A stretch of 53,415 nucleotides of DNA from assembly GCA_900541565.1 (NCBI GenBank), contig UQKB01000012.1, positions 1 to 53,415 on the forward strand, read 5' to 3'. The notes beneath the pieces are model-generated. The model saw only the letters and a program-made list of their open reading frames with translations, had not been told where the DNA came from and did not search any database. A program made the position numbers and the translations under genes. This document shows, one piece after another, positions 33,669 to 41,035 of this stretch; position 1 is the stretch's first letter; every line of letters starts with the position of its first letter. This DNA comes from an uncultured Oscillospiraceae bacterium. Its GTDB lineage: Bacteria > Bacillota > Clostridia > Oscillospirales > Acutalibacteraceae.

Positions 33669-34099
33669 ATGGACTGTATGCTTCCAAAAGAAATACAGGA
33701 CCAGATCGCTCTGCTGGACCGTTCCCAGCAGCTTTTGCTCCCTATATTTTTGGGCCTTTTTTACAGTATAAGGCAATGGACGTGCAACGTGTACAACTGC
33801 TTGCGCAAGCACTTCCGGACGGTACATGTTGCACAGACGGATGTCCGGACCCAAAGACACTGCGGCTTACGTCTTCTCTGGCAATTTTATCGTCCCTGCT
33901 TGGGTTTCAAAAGCAGACCGAACAGATCAATGCACAGACAGCTGCCTTGGGTGTATGCCCGGATCAAACGGAGACAACGCTTGGCACCATTGTTCTTTTG
34001 GTTGCCGTTACCCGTTTCTTTCGTTTGTTGGAAGAGAATCATAACGATCAAGCGGAAAACGCTTCACAGCAAGAAAAAACTGCCAAAGCGGCAGAATAA
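33669..34099 (+). pseudogene. Small gene of unknown function broken by a -1 frameshift
   Basis: The ATG at 33669 (GGTGGTG upstream) opens MDCMLPKEIQDQIALLD, then SQQLLLPIFLGLF. After a run of six T (33757-33762) the original frame enters low-quality sequence, while the -1 frame continues as LQYKAMDVQRVQLLAQ to a stop at 34099, with a second hydrophobic segment (TLGTIVLLVAVTRFF) and an acidic tail. One extra T would restore a protein of about 143 residues with two hydrophobic segments and a Cys-rich stretch (CCTDGC). A T-run deletion, phase variation or a sequencing error would each explain it. The function is not recognised. Confidence 0.65.
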
Positions 34100-34115
34100 T
34101 ACAGAATTTTGGAAA

Positions 34116-34147
34116 TCAGGCGAAAATTATTTTCGCCTGATTTTTTT
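34116..34147 (+). terminator. Terminator after frameshifted gene
   Basis: Stem TCAGGCGAAAA / TTTTCGCCTGA (34116-34126, 34130-34140) followed by seven T. Confidence 0.92.
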
Positions 34148-34173
34148 ATTTTTATGAAATTATGTGCCAAAGC

Positions 34174-34202
34174 TTGACAATAGGGGCTGAAATATTTATC
34201 AT
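34174..34202 (+). promoter_or_regulatory. Promoter of cobalamin operon
   Basis: TTGACA (34174-34179), 17-bp spacer, TATCAT (34197-34202), directly before the riboswitch. Confidence 0.8.
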
Positions 34203-34208
34203 GATAAA

Positions 34209-34387
34209 GACGAATTCGGTTGCCTTGTTTTAAGGCATGAAAAGGGAACGCAGTGCAAGTCTGCGGCAGTCCCCGCTACTGTAAGAAGGACGAACGCTTC
34301 GGGATGTTTGTGCGTCAATCACTGAGTTTATCGGGAAGATGAAGCAAGTAGGATGATTTTAAGCCAGGAGACCTGCCGATATTCGTA
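34209..34387 (+). ncRNA. Cobalamin riboswitch
   Basis: All main conserved elements of the B12 riboswitch are present in order: closing helix ACGAAT..ATTCGT, GGTTGCC, AAAAGGGAA, GTGCAAGTCTGCGGCAG, CCCCGCTACTGTAA, and the B12 box AAGCCAGGAGACCTGCC near the 3' end. Bound adenosyl- or methylcobalamin should lower expression of the six genes downstream. A terminator hairpin 68 nt later is the likely output. Confidence 0.96.
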
Positions 34388-34454
34388 CCAATACACATTT
34401 CGGAGGAAAATGGTGTAGGCAACAAAACAAGGATCCCATATTTGTTGTTTTACT

Positions 34455-34477
34455 GCGCCGTTTTACGGCGCTTTTTT
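34455..34477 (+). terminator. Riboswitch-controlled terminator
   Basis: Stem GCGCCGT / ACGGCGC (34455-34461, 34465-34471) followed by six T, between the riboswitch and the first gene. A competing upstream hairpin (CAACAAA with TTTGTTG) precedes it. Confidence 0.88.
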
Positions 34478-34513
34478 GTTCCGAAAACATTTTTAAAATT
34501 GGAGGAATAAAAA

Positions 34514-35449
34514 ATGAAAATGGTAAGAAAGAAAGCAATTTGCACAGTGCTTGCAATCGCTGTGCTTCTGTCCTTGTGTACTGCGGCAGGCGCAGTACAG
34601 GTCCAGCAGGAACAAAGCGCGGTATTTTCTGTAGAGGCCTTTTCAATCGGCAACGGATATGTTGTTGAACCAACGCGGGTTTCTGTTTTACAAAACGAAA
34701 ATGCGGCACAGGTTTTGGACAGGCTGCTTACGCAAAACGGTATTGCTTATGATTACGCGGGAACCCTGCAGGAAAATTATTATTTAAAAACACTTTACGT
34801 AGAGAACAGTGATCATATTCCACAATGCATTGTAGATGAAATCGGGGATTATATTGACGAAGGCTCCGGGACTAAGCTTGGGGAATACGAGTATACCGCG
34901 TTGGCCGGATGGTTGATCACCGTAAACGGCGCACCGCTCAATGTAGGCCTTTGTGATTATTACCCGGCACAGGACGACGTGGTGCGTATCCAGTTTTCGC
35001 TGTATTACGGTGCAGACATAGGACTGGCTGAGGCAATGGAAATGGATAAATGGATGGGGATTTATGATTTTTACCCCACTGCACAGAAGGAAGATATGAC
35101 CCGCACGCTTGCGCAGATCCATCAGGATACGAGCGTTTTGGAAGACGACGGGATGTATGCGCTTTATAACCGGGCGGTTGAAACCGTACAAACGGTCGAT
35201 GCTGCGCAAAACGACGTAAACCAGGCGCTATTTGCACTGGTATGCGCCCTGCACAGCGATATACAAGCAGGGGACGCCAATTTAAACGGCGCCCTGGAGA
35301 TTGCGGACGTTCTTCTTATTCAAAAATATATTGCCCGCTCAGAAACCATGGCGGTTTTGCAGCAGGCAGTTTGCGACACAGACGGGAACGGAGAGATCAA
35401 TCTGGAAGATGTGTTGGCCGTCCAGAAAATGATCGCCAAAGTAGCCTGA
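34514..35449 (+). CDS. Secreted DUF4430 cobalamin-capture protein with C-terminal dockerin
   Basis: The 311-residue protein has a signal peptide (cleavage near AGAVQ), a DUF4430 domain at about residues 45-165 (VLDRLLTQNGIAYDY, GWLITVNGAPLNVGLCDYYP, DDVVRIQFSLYYG), a helical spacer, and a type I dockerin at about 254-311 with duplicated calcium loops (GDANLNGALEIADVLLIQK and CDTDGNGEINLEDVLAVQK). DUF4430 is the fold of the C-terminal beta domain of animal intrinsic factor and transcobalamin. Position directly under a cobalamin riboswitch supports B12 or corrinoid binding. The dockerin should attach it to a cohesin scaffold. I know of no well-described B12 binder displayed on a cellulosome-type complex. 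Confidence 0.88.
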   Translation: MKMVRKKAICTVLAIAVLLSLCTAAGAVQVQQEQSAVFSVEAFSIGNGYVVEPTRVSVLQNENAAQVLDRLLTQNGIAYDYAGTLQENYYLKTLYVENSDHIPQCIVDEIGDYIDEGSGTKLGEYEYTALAGWLITVNGAPLNVGLCDYYPAQDDVVRIQFSLYYGADIGLAEAMEMDKWMGIYDFYPTAQKEDMTRTLAQIHQDTSVLEDDGMYALYNRAVETVQTVDAAQNDVNQALFALVCALHSDIQAGDANLNGALEIADVLLIQKYIARSETMAVLQQAVCDTDGNGEINLEDVLAVQKMIAKVA

Positions 35450-35485
35450 GCTTATTTTTAGCGGTTCAAAAAAGGGGATGCCGGT

Positions 35486-37120
35486 ATGTGCAAAAGTGTT
35501 CGTTTTATAGCCGTGTGGATTGCCGGTATTGTGCTGGCGTCTGTAGCGTTCTTTCCGCCCGCCCAGGCGGCGGGATACAGCAGCCAGTCGGTTGCCCAGG
35601 CTGCAGACGCGGTGCTTAAGTGGCGCAAGCTCAAAAATGGCGTAAGCGGCAGCGGATTGCTATTTACGCAGGCCTATGCGCAAAATGCCGGGAATGGCTG
35701 CGACTGGTTTGCAATTGCGGCCGGCAGGTACGGCATTGCGGATGATCCCGCAGCTTATCTGGAAAACATAGAAAAGTATATTACACAAAAATACAAAACA
35801 CAGGATAAGCTTGACGCAGTCAAAGCTACAGAATGGCACAGAATTGCACTGGCTGTGCTCGCCTGCGGCGGGGATCCCACAAAAATTGGCAGCGATCAGC
35901 AGGGAAACCCGATTAATCTGATTGCAGACGGCGTTTATAACAGAGGCATCACCGTACCGCTTGCAAAGCAGGGGATTAACGGATATGCATGGGGGCTGAT
36001 CACCCTTGACTCGAAAAATTACCAGGTGCCTTCTGGAAGCTGTGACACAAGGGAAAGCATGATCCTGGGGCTGTTGGAAGCACAGCTTACAGACGGCGGC
36101 TTTGCGCTGGCCGGCATGAAATGCGACCCGGACACGACAGCCGCGGTCATTACAGCGCTTGCACCGTATACACAGCGCAGCAAAATTTATACCTATGTGC
36201 AGAAAAGTACAAAAAAACAAGTGTCCAAAACGGTGGGGCAGGTAGTGGAAGAAGCATTGCATGCGCTTTCCGGCGTACAGCAATCCTCAGGCGGCTTTGT
36301 GACCTATGGGGAGGAAACCTGCGAAAGCGCCGCACAGGTCATTACAGCGCTTTGTACACTGGGGATTGACCCGCAGACGGACGCACGGTTCCTTAAAAAC
36401 GGGAATTCTGTGGTAAACGCCCTGTTTTCTTATCAATGTACAGACGGTGGATTTGCCCATACAGTACGCGGTCAGTCAAACAGCATAGCCTCTGAACAAG
36501 CGTTTTGCGCGCTGGTATCATTATACAGGTTGTATAATGATTTTGCTGAATTTTATAATTATACAGATGGTATATTTATGAAAGAAAAAAGCCTGCAATC
36601 TGCAGGCCCTTCCGGTGCAGGGAGCGCTGTATCTTCCGCACAGCAAAACAGCCGTCCGGGCAGTGCTTTTGAACAAAATGCCGGCGAGGATGAAAGCCCG
36701 GCGCTGGAAAGCAGCGGAGGCTCATCCGAACAGCAAAAAAGAAACGAAAACACAACCTCAGCGCAAACGGGCGCGTCTGAACAGTCGGCCGGCACACAAG
36801 CGCAGCAGCCCTCTTCTGTAAAGCAGGAGAGCGCTACTGTACCGAACGCTTTGGGGACGAATTCAGCAGGCACGCAAAACACACAGCCCACACAGGCATT
36901 GGGCGAACAGGGGGAAGAAAATGGGATCCATCCCCTTGTGTTTATCGGCATTGGCATTGCACTGATTGCGGGAGCAGCCGGATTTTATGCAACCAAAGGC
37001 CGCTACCAAAAGCAGGCGGAAGAAGATGGGGACTTCTTTGAAAGCATCCGGGCAGAAAAACAAAGCCAAAAAGAGCAGGCGGTAAAGGAGCCGAAAGCGC
37101 ATGAAGAGAATCAGGAATAA
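35486..37120 (+). CDS. Membrane-anchored alpha/alpha-barrel protein, transcobalamin alpha-domain-like
   Basis: The 544-residue protein has a signal peptide (to about residue 28), then a helical domain with prenyltransferase/squalene-oxidase type repeats: TDGGFALAGMKCDPDTTAA, SGGFVTYGEETCESAAQ and TDGGFAHTVRG. A Ser/Gln/Ala-rich linker (about 375-478), one membrane helix (about 483-503) and a charged cytoplasmic tail follow. The alpha domain of intrinsic factor and transcobalamin is also an alpha6/alpha6 barrel. With DUF4430 proteins on both sides in a B12-regulated operon, it is probably the other half of a split cobalamin binder (inference). An enzymatic terpene cyclase role is unlikely: no DxDD motif is seen. 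Confidence 0.8.
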   Translation: MCKSVRFIAVWIAGIVLASVAFFPPAQAAGYSSQSVAQAADAVLKWRKLKNGVSGSGLLFTQAYAQNAGNGCDWFAIAAGRYGIADDPAAYLENIEKYITQKYKTQDKLDAVKATEWHRIALAVLACGGDPTKIGSDQQGNPINLIADGVYNRGITVPLAKQGINGYAWGLITLDSKNYQVPSGSCDTRESMILGLLEAQLTDGGFALAGMKCDPDTTAAVITALAPYTQRSKIYTYVQKSTKKQVSKTVGQVVEEALHALSGVQQSSGGFVTYGEETCESAAQVITALCTLGIDPQTDARFLKNGNSVVNALFSYQCTDGGFAHTVRGQSNSIASEQAFCALVSLYRLYNDFAEFYNYTDGIFMKEKSLQSAGPSGAGSAVSSAQQNSRPGSAFEQNAGEDESPALESSGGSSEQQKRNENTTSAQTGASEQSAGTQAQQPSSVKQESATVPNALGTNSAGTQNTQPTQALGEQGEENGIHPLVFIGIGIALIAGAAGFYATKGRYQKQAEEDGDFFESIRAEKQSQKEQAVKEPKAHEENQE

Positions 37121-37670
37121 ACGGCTGCATTTTTTGTGTAAAGGTATGTGTATTGTTTGTATGCTCATACTGTTTTGCGGGTTTACAGCCTGTACGGTGC
37201 AATCTCCGCAGCAGTATTACAGCCAGGCGCCTGCACAGGAACAGCAGGCAGCCGGAACTGCATACATAGCAATTGACTGCTCGACTGTTTTACAAAATAT
37301 GGACCTTTTGGATCCGGCGCTGAAGGACAGCGGGCTTATACCGGAAGACGGCACAATTTTGCAGGAAACGGAATATACCTTTGCACAGGGGGATACGGTG
37401 TTTGACCTTTTATGCAAAGCGACAAAAGAAAAGCAGATCCAATTGGAATATCAGGGCGCACAGGACAGCAGCGTGGGCGCTTTATATGTGCAGGGGATCG
37501 GGTATCTGTATGAGTTTTCCTGTGGAGCGCAAAGCGGGTGGTCGTATTGTGTGAATGGAGAATTTTTATCTGTAGGGTGCGACAGCTATACACTCAAAGA
37601 CGGGGACAAGGTCCAGTGGCTTTATACCTGCGACATGGGGCAGGATATTGGCAACGCGCTGGCTTCTTAA
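37101..37670 (+). CDS. DUF4430 lipoprotein, cobalamin-capture beta domain
   Basis: The 189-residue protein has a hydrophobic signal with lipobox-like FTAC, then one DUF4430 domain: YIAIDCSTVLQNMD, AQGDTVFDLLCKATKEKQI, and the conserved end SGWSYCVNGEFLSVGCDSY with KDGDKVQWLYT. It should sit on the outer face of the membrane beside the barrel protein and hand cobalamin to the ECF transporter encoded next (inference). It overlaps the barrel gene by 20 bp, so the two are translationally coupled, which supports a joint complex. Confidence 0.85.
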   Translation: MKRIRNKRLHFLCKGMCIVCMLILFCGFTACTVQSPQQYYSQAPAQEQQAAGTAYIAIDCSTVLQNMDLLDPALKDSGLIPEDGTILQETEYTFAQGDTVFDLLCKATKEKQIQLEYQGAQDSSVGALYVQGIGYLYEFSCGAQSGWSYCVNGEFLSVGCDSYTLKDGDKVQWLYTCDMGQDIGNALAS

Positions 37671-37704
37671 TTGAAGAAAACAAAAGGAAAGGAAGCTTTT
37701 ATAA

Positions 37705-38574
37705 ATGTACGCCTTGGAAAATTACCATCCTTTTGTTTTGTTTTTCTATTTTATAACCGTGGTATGTTTGACGATGTTTTTTATGCATCCTGTTTTGCTT
37801 TTTGTTTCGCTGCTTGCCTCCTTTGTGCTTTTTACCGCAATGCGCGGCCTGCGGGGGGTGGGATTTTCCGCTGTTTTCTTTTTGGTGGTTGCGCTTATCA
37901 ATCCGTTTTTTTCCCATAATGGAGTGACGCCGCTGCTGTTTATAAACGGAAACCCGATTACCCTGGAAGCACTGGTATACGGTATATTTATGGGGATGCT
38001 GCTGCTTTCTACCCTGTATTGGTTGCGCTCTTTTCATACGCTTATGACGGAGGACAAAATCATGGCGCTGTTTTCCGGCGTTTTTCCAAAGCTTGCGCTG
38101 CTGCTTTCCATGATCCTGCATTTTGTTCCGCAGCTTGTAAAAAAGGGGAAAGCCATTTATGCGGCGCAAAAGGCGCTGGGCGCATGGGAAAACGCAAAAC
38201 ACTTTAAGGCGCATAAGCTTTGGATTGCCGTGCTGTCGGCCCTGCTTACACAGGCGCTGGAAAGCGCGATTGATACAGCAGACAGCATGCGTGCCCGCGG
38301 CTATGCAGCAGGAAGGCGAAGGAGCGCCTATCCATACAAATTTCGTGGGAAAGATATAGCTTTGCTGGTTTTTATTCTTTTGCTTGCAGGTTGTTTTTTG
38401 TTCTTTGCATGGACAGGCCGCGCGACGTTTTATTTTTATCCGCAAATTTCGCAGGTCGATTTGTCCCCGGCGTCTGTTTTTATGTATATTGCATATGCGC
38501 TGCTTATGTTTATGCCAGTAATCGTATTGGTAAAGGGGGAGATCCGGTGGAAATACTTACGGTCCGGAATCTGA
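37705..38574 (+). CDS. ecfT: ECF transporter transmembrane subunit EcfT
   Basis: The 289-residue membrane protein (about six helices) carries the EcfT coupling motif DSMRARGYAAG near residue 195-205, and an LALLLSMILHFVPQL segment before it. EcfT links the ATPases to the substrate-binding S component. It overlaps the ATPase gene by 28 bp. The dedicated EcfT here points to a group I ECF system. Confidence 0.92.
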   Translation: MYALENYHPFVLFFYFITVVCLTMFFMHPVLLFVSLLASFVLFTAMRGLRGVGFSAVFFLVVALINPFFSHNGVTPLLFINGNPITLEALVYGIFMGMLLLSTLYWLRSFHTLMTEDKIMALFSGVFPKLALLLSMILHFVPQLVKKGKAIYAAQKALGAWENAKHFKAHKLWIAVLSALLTQALESAIDTADSMRARGYAAGRRRSAYPYKFRGKDIALLVFILLLAGCFLFFAWTGRATFYFYPQISQVDLSPASVFMYIAYALLMFMPVIVLVKGEIRWKYLRSGI

Positions 38575-40193
38575 GCTTTACGTATCCTCAGCAGGCAAAA
38601 AAGGCATTGGAAGGGATTGACCTTACCGTAAAAGAAGGGGATTTTGTCGTTATATGCGGGCCTTCGGGCAGCGGTAAGACTACGCTTTTGCGGCTTTTAA
38701 AGCGGGAGCTTGCGCCGTTTGGGGAAAAAAGCGGGGAAATCAGGTTGTTTTCAAAGCCTATAGAAGACAAAACCATATCGCCGTTTGACATTGGATTTGT
38801 CATGCAAAACCCGTATGCGCAGCTTGTTACAGACAAGGTGTGGCATGAGCTTTCGTTTACGCTGGAAAACATGGGAAAAAAAAGCAGCGACATCCGCCGT
38901 ATTACTGGCGAACTGGCAAGCTTTTTCGGGATAACCGCCTGGTATCACAAACAAACAGATGCGCTGTCGGGCGGACAGGTGCAGCTTTTAAACCTGGCTG
39001 CCGTTATGGCGGCTTCTCCAAGGCTTTTACTGCTTGACGAGCCCTTGTCCCAGCTTGACCCGGTCAGTGCCTGTGATTTCATCCAAATGCTCATACGCCT
39101 CAACCGTGAGCTTTCCCTTACGGTTGTGATTGCGGAGCACCGGCTTGAAACGCTTTTTTCCGCAGCTGACCAGGTGGTTTTGATGGATCAGGGGAAAATT
39201 GTATTGTCCGGCGCGCCAAAGCTGGTGGTTCCCGGGATGCAAACGCTTACCAACAGGCAAAAGCTGATGCCGCTGATGCCCAGTGCCGTACAGGTGTTTA
39301 CAGAGCTTTCGGGAGAGGGGATAGCGCCGCTCACCGTAAGGCAGGGCAGGGATTTTTTGCAAAGGACGTACAAAACCTCTGTCCGTTCGCTGCCCGAAAA
39401 GGCTGTCCGGCAAAAAGGCCGCTGTGCCCTTGCTCTGCGTGATATATGGTTCCGCTATGAAAAAAAAGGAGAGGATATTTTAAAAGGCCTCTGCCTTTCT
39501 GTATATGAAAGAGAAACGCTCTGTATTTTAGGCGCAAACGGTGCGGGCAAAAGTACCCTGCTGCAGATAATGGCATCTCAATACAAGCCATACAGCGGAA
39601 AGCTTTCCCTTTTACAGGGGAAAACGGCTGCGCTTTTGCCGCAGAATCCTGTCAACCTGTTTTTAAAAGATACGGTCAAAGAAGACTATATGGCTCTTCT
39701 GCATCAACACAAAGTGGAAGAGCGGCACAGGGAGGAAAGGATCAGGCAGGTTTGCACGATGCTTGCTATAGCGGATCTGCTTGACCGACATCCGCTGGAT
39801 TTAAGCGGCGGGCAGCAGCAAAAAGCGGCGCTTGGAAAGCTTTTACTATTGCAGCCGCAGATTCTGTTGCTGGATGAACCGACAAAGGGGATCGACGCTG
39901 CCGCAAAACAGGCGCTTGCAGAGCTGTTTTTACACCTTACACAAACCGGGCTGTCTATTGTAGTGGTAACGCACGACGTGGAATTTGCCGCGGTTTGCGC
40001 GGACCGCTGCGCGCTTTTGTTTGATGGGCAGATTGTGTCGGAAGATACACCCGCCGCTTTCTTTTGCGGTAACAGCTTCTATACAACTGCGGCAAGCCGC
40101 ATGTCCCGCACCATATATGACGGTTGTATCACATGTGCGGATGTCGTAGAAATCTGCAGAGCAAACGGAAAGCTTCAGGAGGAAACAGTATGA
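38547..40193 (+). CDS. Fused double ECF ATPase (EcfA-EcfA')
   Basis: The 548-residue protein has two complete ABC ATPase domains in tandem. Domain 1: Walker A CGPSGSGKTTLL, signature LSGGQVQLLN, Walker B LLLLDEPLSQLD. Domain 2: Walker A LGANGAGKSTLL, signature LSGGQQQKAALG, Walker B ILLLDEPTKGID. The start is GTG 38547 with AAAGGGGGA upstream, inside the end of ecfT. In most ECF systems the two ATPases are separate proteins; this fusion gives a fixed 1:1 ratio. The stop overlaps the S-component start (ATGA). Confidence 0.93.
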   Translation: MEILTVRNLSFTYPQQAKKALEGIDLTVKEGDFVVICGPSGSGKTTLLRLLKRELAPFGEKSGEIRLFSKPIEDKTISPFDIGFVMQNPYAQLVTDKVWHELSFTLENMGKKSSDIRRITGELASFFGITAWYHKQTDALSGGQVQLLNLAAVMAASPRLLLLDEPLSQLDPVSACDFIQMLIRLNRELSLTVVIAEHRLETLFSAADQVVLMDQGKIVLSGAPKLVVPGMQTLTNRQKLMPLMPSAVQVFTELSGEGIAPLTVRQGRDFLQRTYKTSVRSLPEKAVRQKGRCALALRDIWFRYEKKGEDILKGLCLSVYERETLCILGANGAGKSTLLQIMASQYKPYSGKLSLLQGKTAALLPQNPVNLFLKDTVKEDYMALLHQHKVEERHREERIRQVCTMLAIADLLDRHPLDLSGGQQQKAALGKLLLLQPQILLLDEPTKGIDAAAKQALAELFLHLTQTGLSIVVVTHDVEFAAVCADRCALLFDGQIVSEDTPAAFFCGNSFYTTAASRMSRTIYDGCITCADVVEICRANGKLQEETV

Positions 40194-40885
40194 ACCGGAC
40201 ACGCATGAAAAAACGGATGGGGCTATGTCTGTGTCTTGTGTTTATACCGCTTACCGTGCTTGCGGGCGCGCTTTTGCTGGAGCAAAACCGTTATGATATT
40301 GTTATGCTTTTGGTGGCAGTGCTTTCAATTGTTCCGTTTTTTCTGCGCTTTGAACATAAACGGCAGAATGTCAGGGAACTGGTGCTGGTGGCGGTCATGA
40401 CCGCCCTGAGCGTTGCCGGCCGCTTTCTTTTTGCGCCTGTTCCCGGATTTAAGCCCGTTACCGCAATCGTGATAATAACCGGGCTGTATCTGGGGTGGGA
40501 GGCAGGCTACCTGTGCGGCAGCCTTACCGCGTTGGTTTCTAATCTTTATTTTGGCCAGGGACCGTGGACGCCGTTCCAGATGGCTATATGGGGGCTGATC
40601 GGCCTGTTTGCAGCGCTGCTTGCAAAGCAGCTGTGCGCAAGCCGGATTTTGCTTTGTATATACGGTGTGTTTTCCGGCGTGGCTTACTCTGCGTTTATGG
40701 ACGTTTGGTCCACTTTGTGGTACGATGGCTACCTGAACATTGCGCGCTATCTGGCGCTGCTTATAACAGCTTTGCCGTTTATGGCGGTTTACGCCGTTTC
40801 GAACGTTGTGTTTCTGCTTATGCTGACAGGTCCGATCGGAAGAAAGCTTACGCGGATCAAAACAAAATACGGACTTTTGCAATAA
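40190..40885 (+). CDS. ECF S component, probable cobalamin transporter (CbrT-like)
   Basis: The 231-residue membrane protein has S-component features: VAVMTALSVAGRFLFAPVPG, a FKPVTAIVIITGLYLGWEAG stretch, ALVSNLYFGQGPWTPFQM and WGLIGLFAALLAKQLCA. These fit the CbrT-like/ECF substrate-binding family. An extra pair of helices lies at the N-terminus. Substrate assignment to cobalamin rests on the upstream riboswitch and the DUF4430 neighbours. ATG 40190 overlaps the ATPase stop; AGGAGGA is 6 nt upstream. Confidence 0.85.
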   Translation: MNRTRMKKRMGLCLCLVFIPLTVLAGALLLEQNRYDIVMLLVAVLSIVPFFLRFEHKRQNVRELVLVAVMTALSVAGRFLFAPVPGFKPVTAIVIITGLYLGWEAGYLCGSLTALVSNLYFGQGPWTPFQMAIWGLIGLFAALLAKQLCASRILLCIYGVFSGVAYSAFMDVWSTLWYDGYLNIARYLALLITALPFMAVYAVSNVVFLLMLTGPIGRKLTRIKTKYGLLQ

Positions 40886-40916
40886 ACAGGTTCGGCTCAG
40901 GCAGAACCTGTTTTTT
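40886..40916 (+). terminator. Terminator of cobalamin operon
   Basis: Stem ACAGGTTC / GAACCTGT with a GC-rich loop, then six T. Confidence 0.88.
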
Positions 40917-40962
40917 ATAGAAAGTCCTTTCTTTTACGCAATAAATTTTACAACAAAACCAG

Positions 40963-40992
40963 TTTACAACGTTTTTGTCTGCATGCTATAAT
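40963..40992 (+). promoter_or_regulatory. SigA-type promoter of dockerin-LRR gene
   Basis: TTTACA (40963-40968), 18-bp spacer (17 if TTACAA is used), TATAAT (40987-40992). Confidence 0.75.
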
Positions 40993-41035
40993 TTATATAA
41001 ATTTACATAGCCAAAATATAGGAAGGGGCGGGAAA

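Noticed and set aside
33757..33768. Programmed -1 frameshift in the gene at 33669
   Set aside because: The T6 tract is not in the correct zero frame for an X-XXY-YYZ slippery heptamer and no stimulatory structure is evident; a one-base deletion or sequencing error is simpler.
35486..37120. Barrel protein as a squalene/terpene cyclase
   Set aside because: It is secreted and membrane-anchored, lacks a DxDD motif and is controlled by a B12 riboswitch; the DGGF repeats are structural in the alpha/alpha-barrel family.
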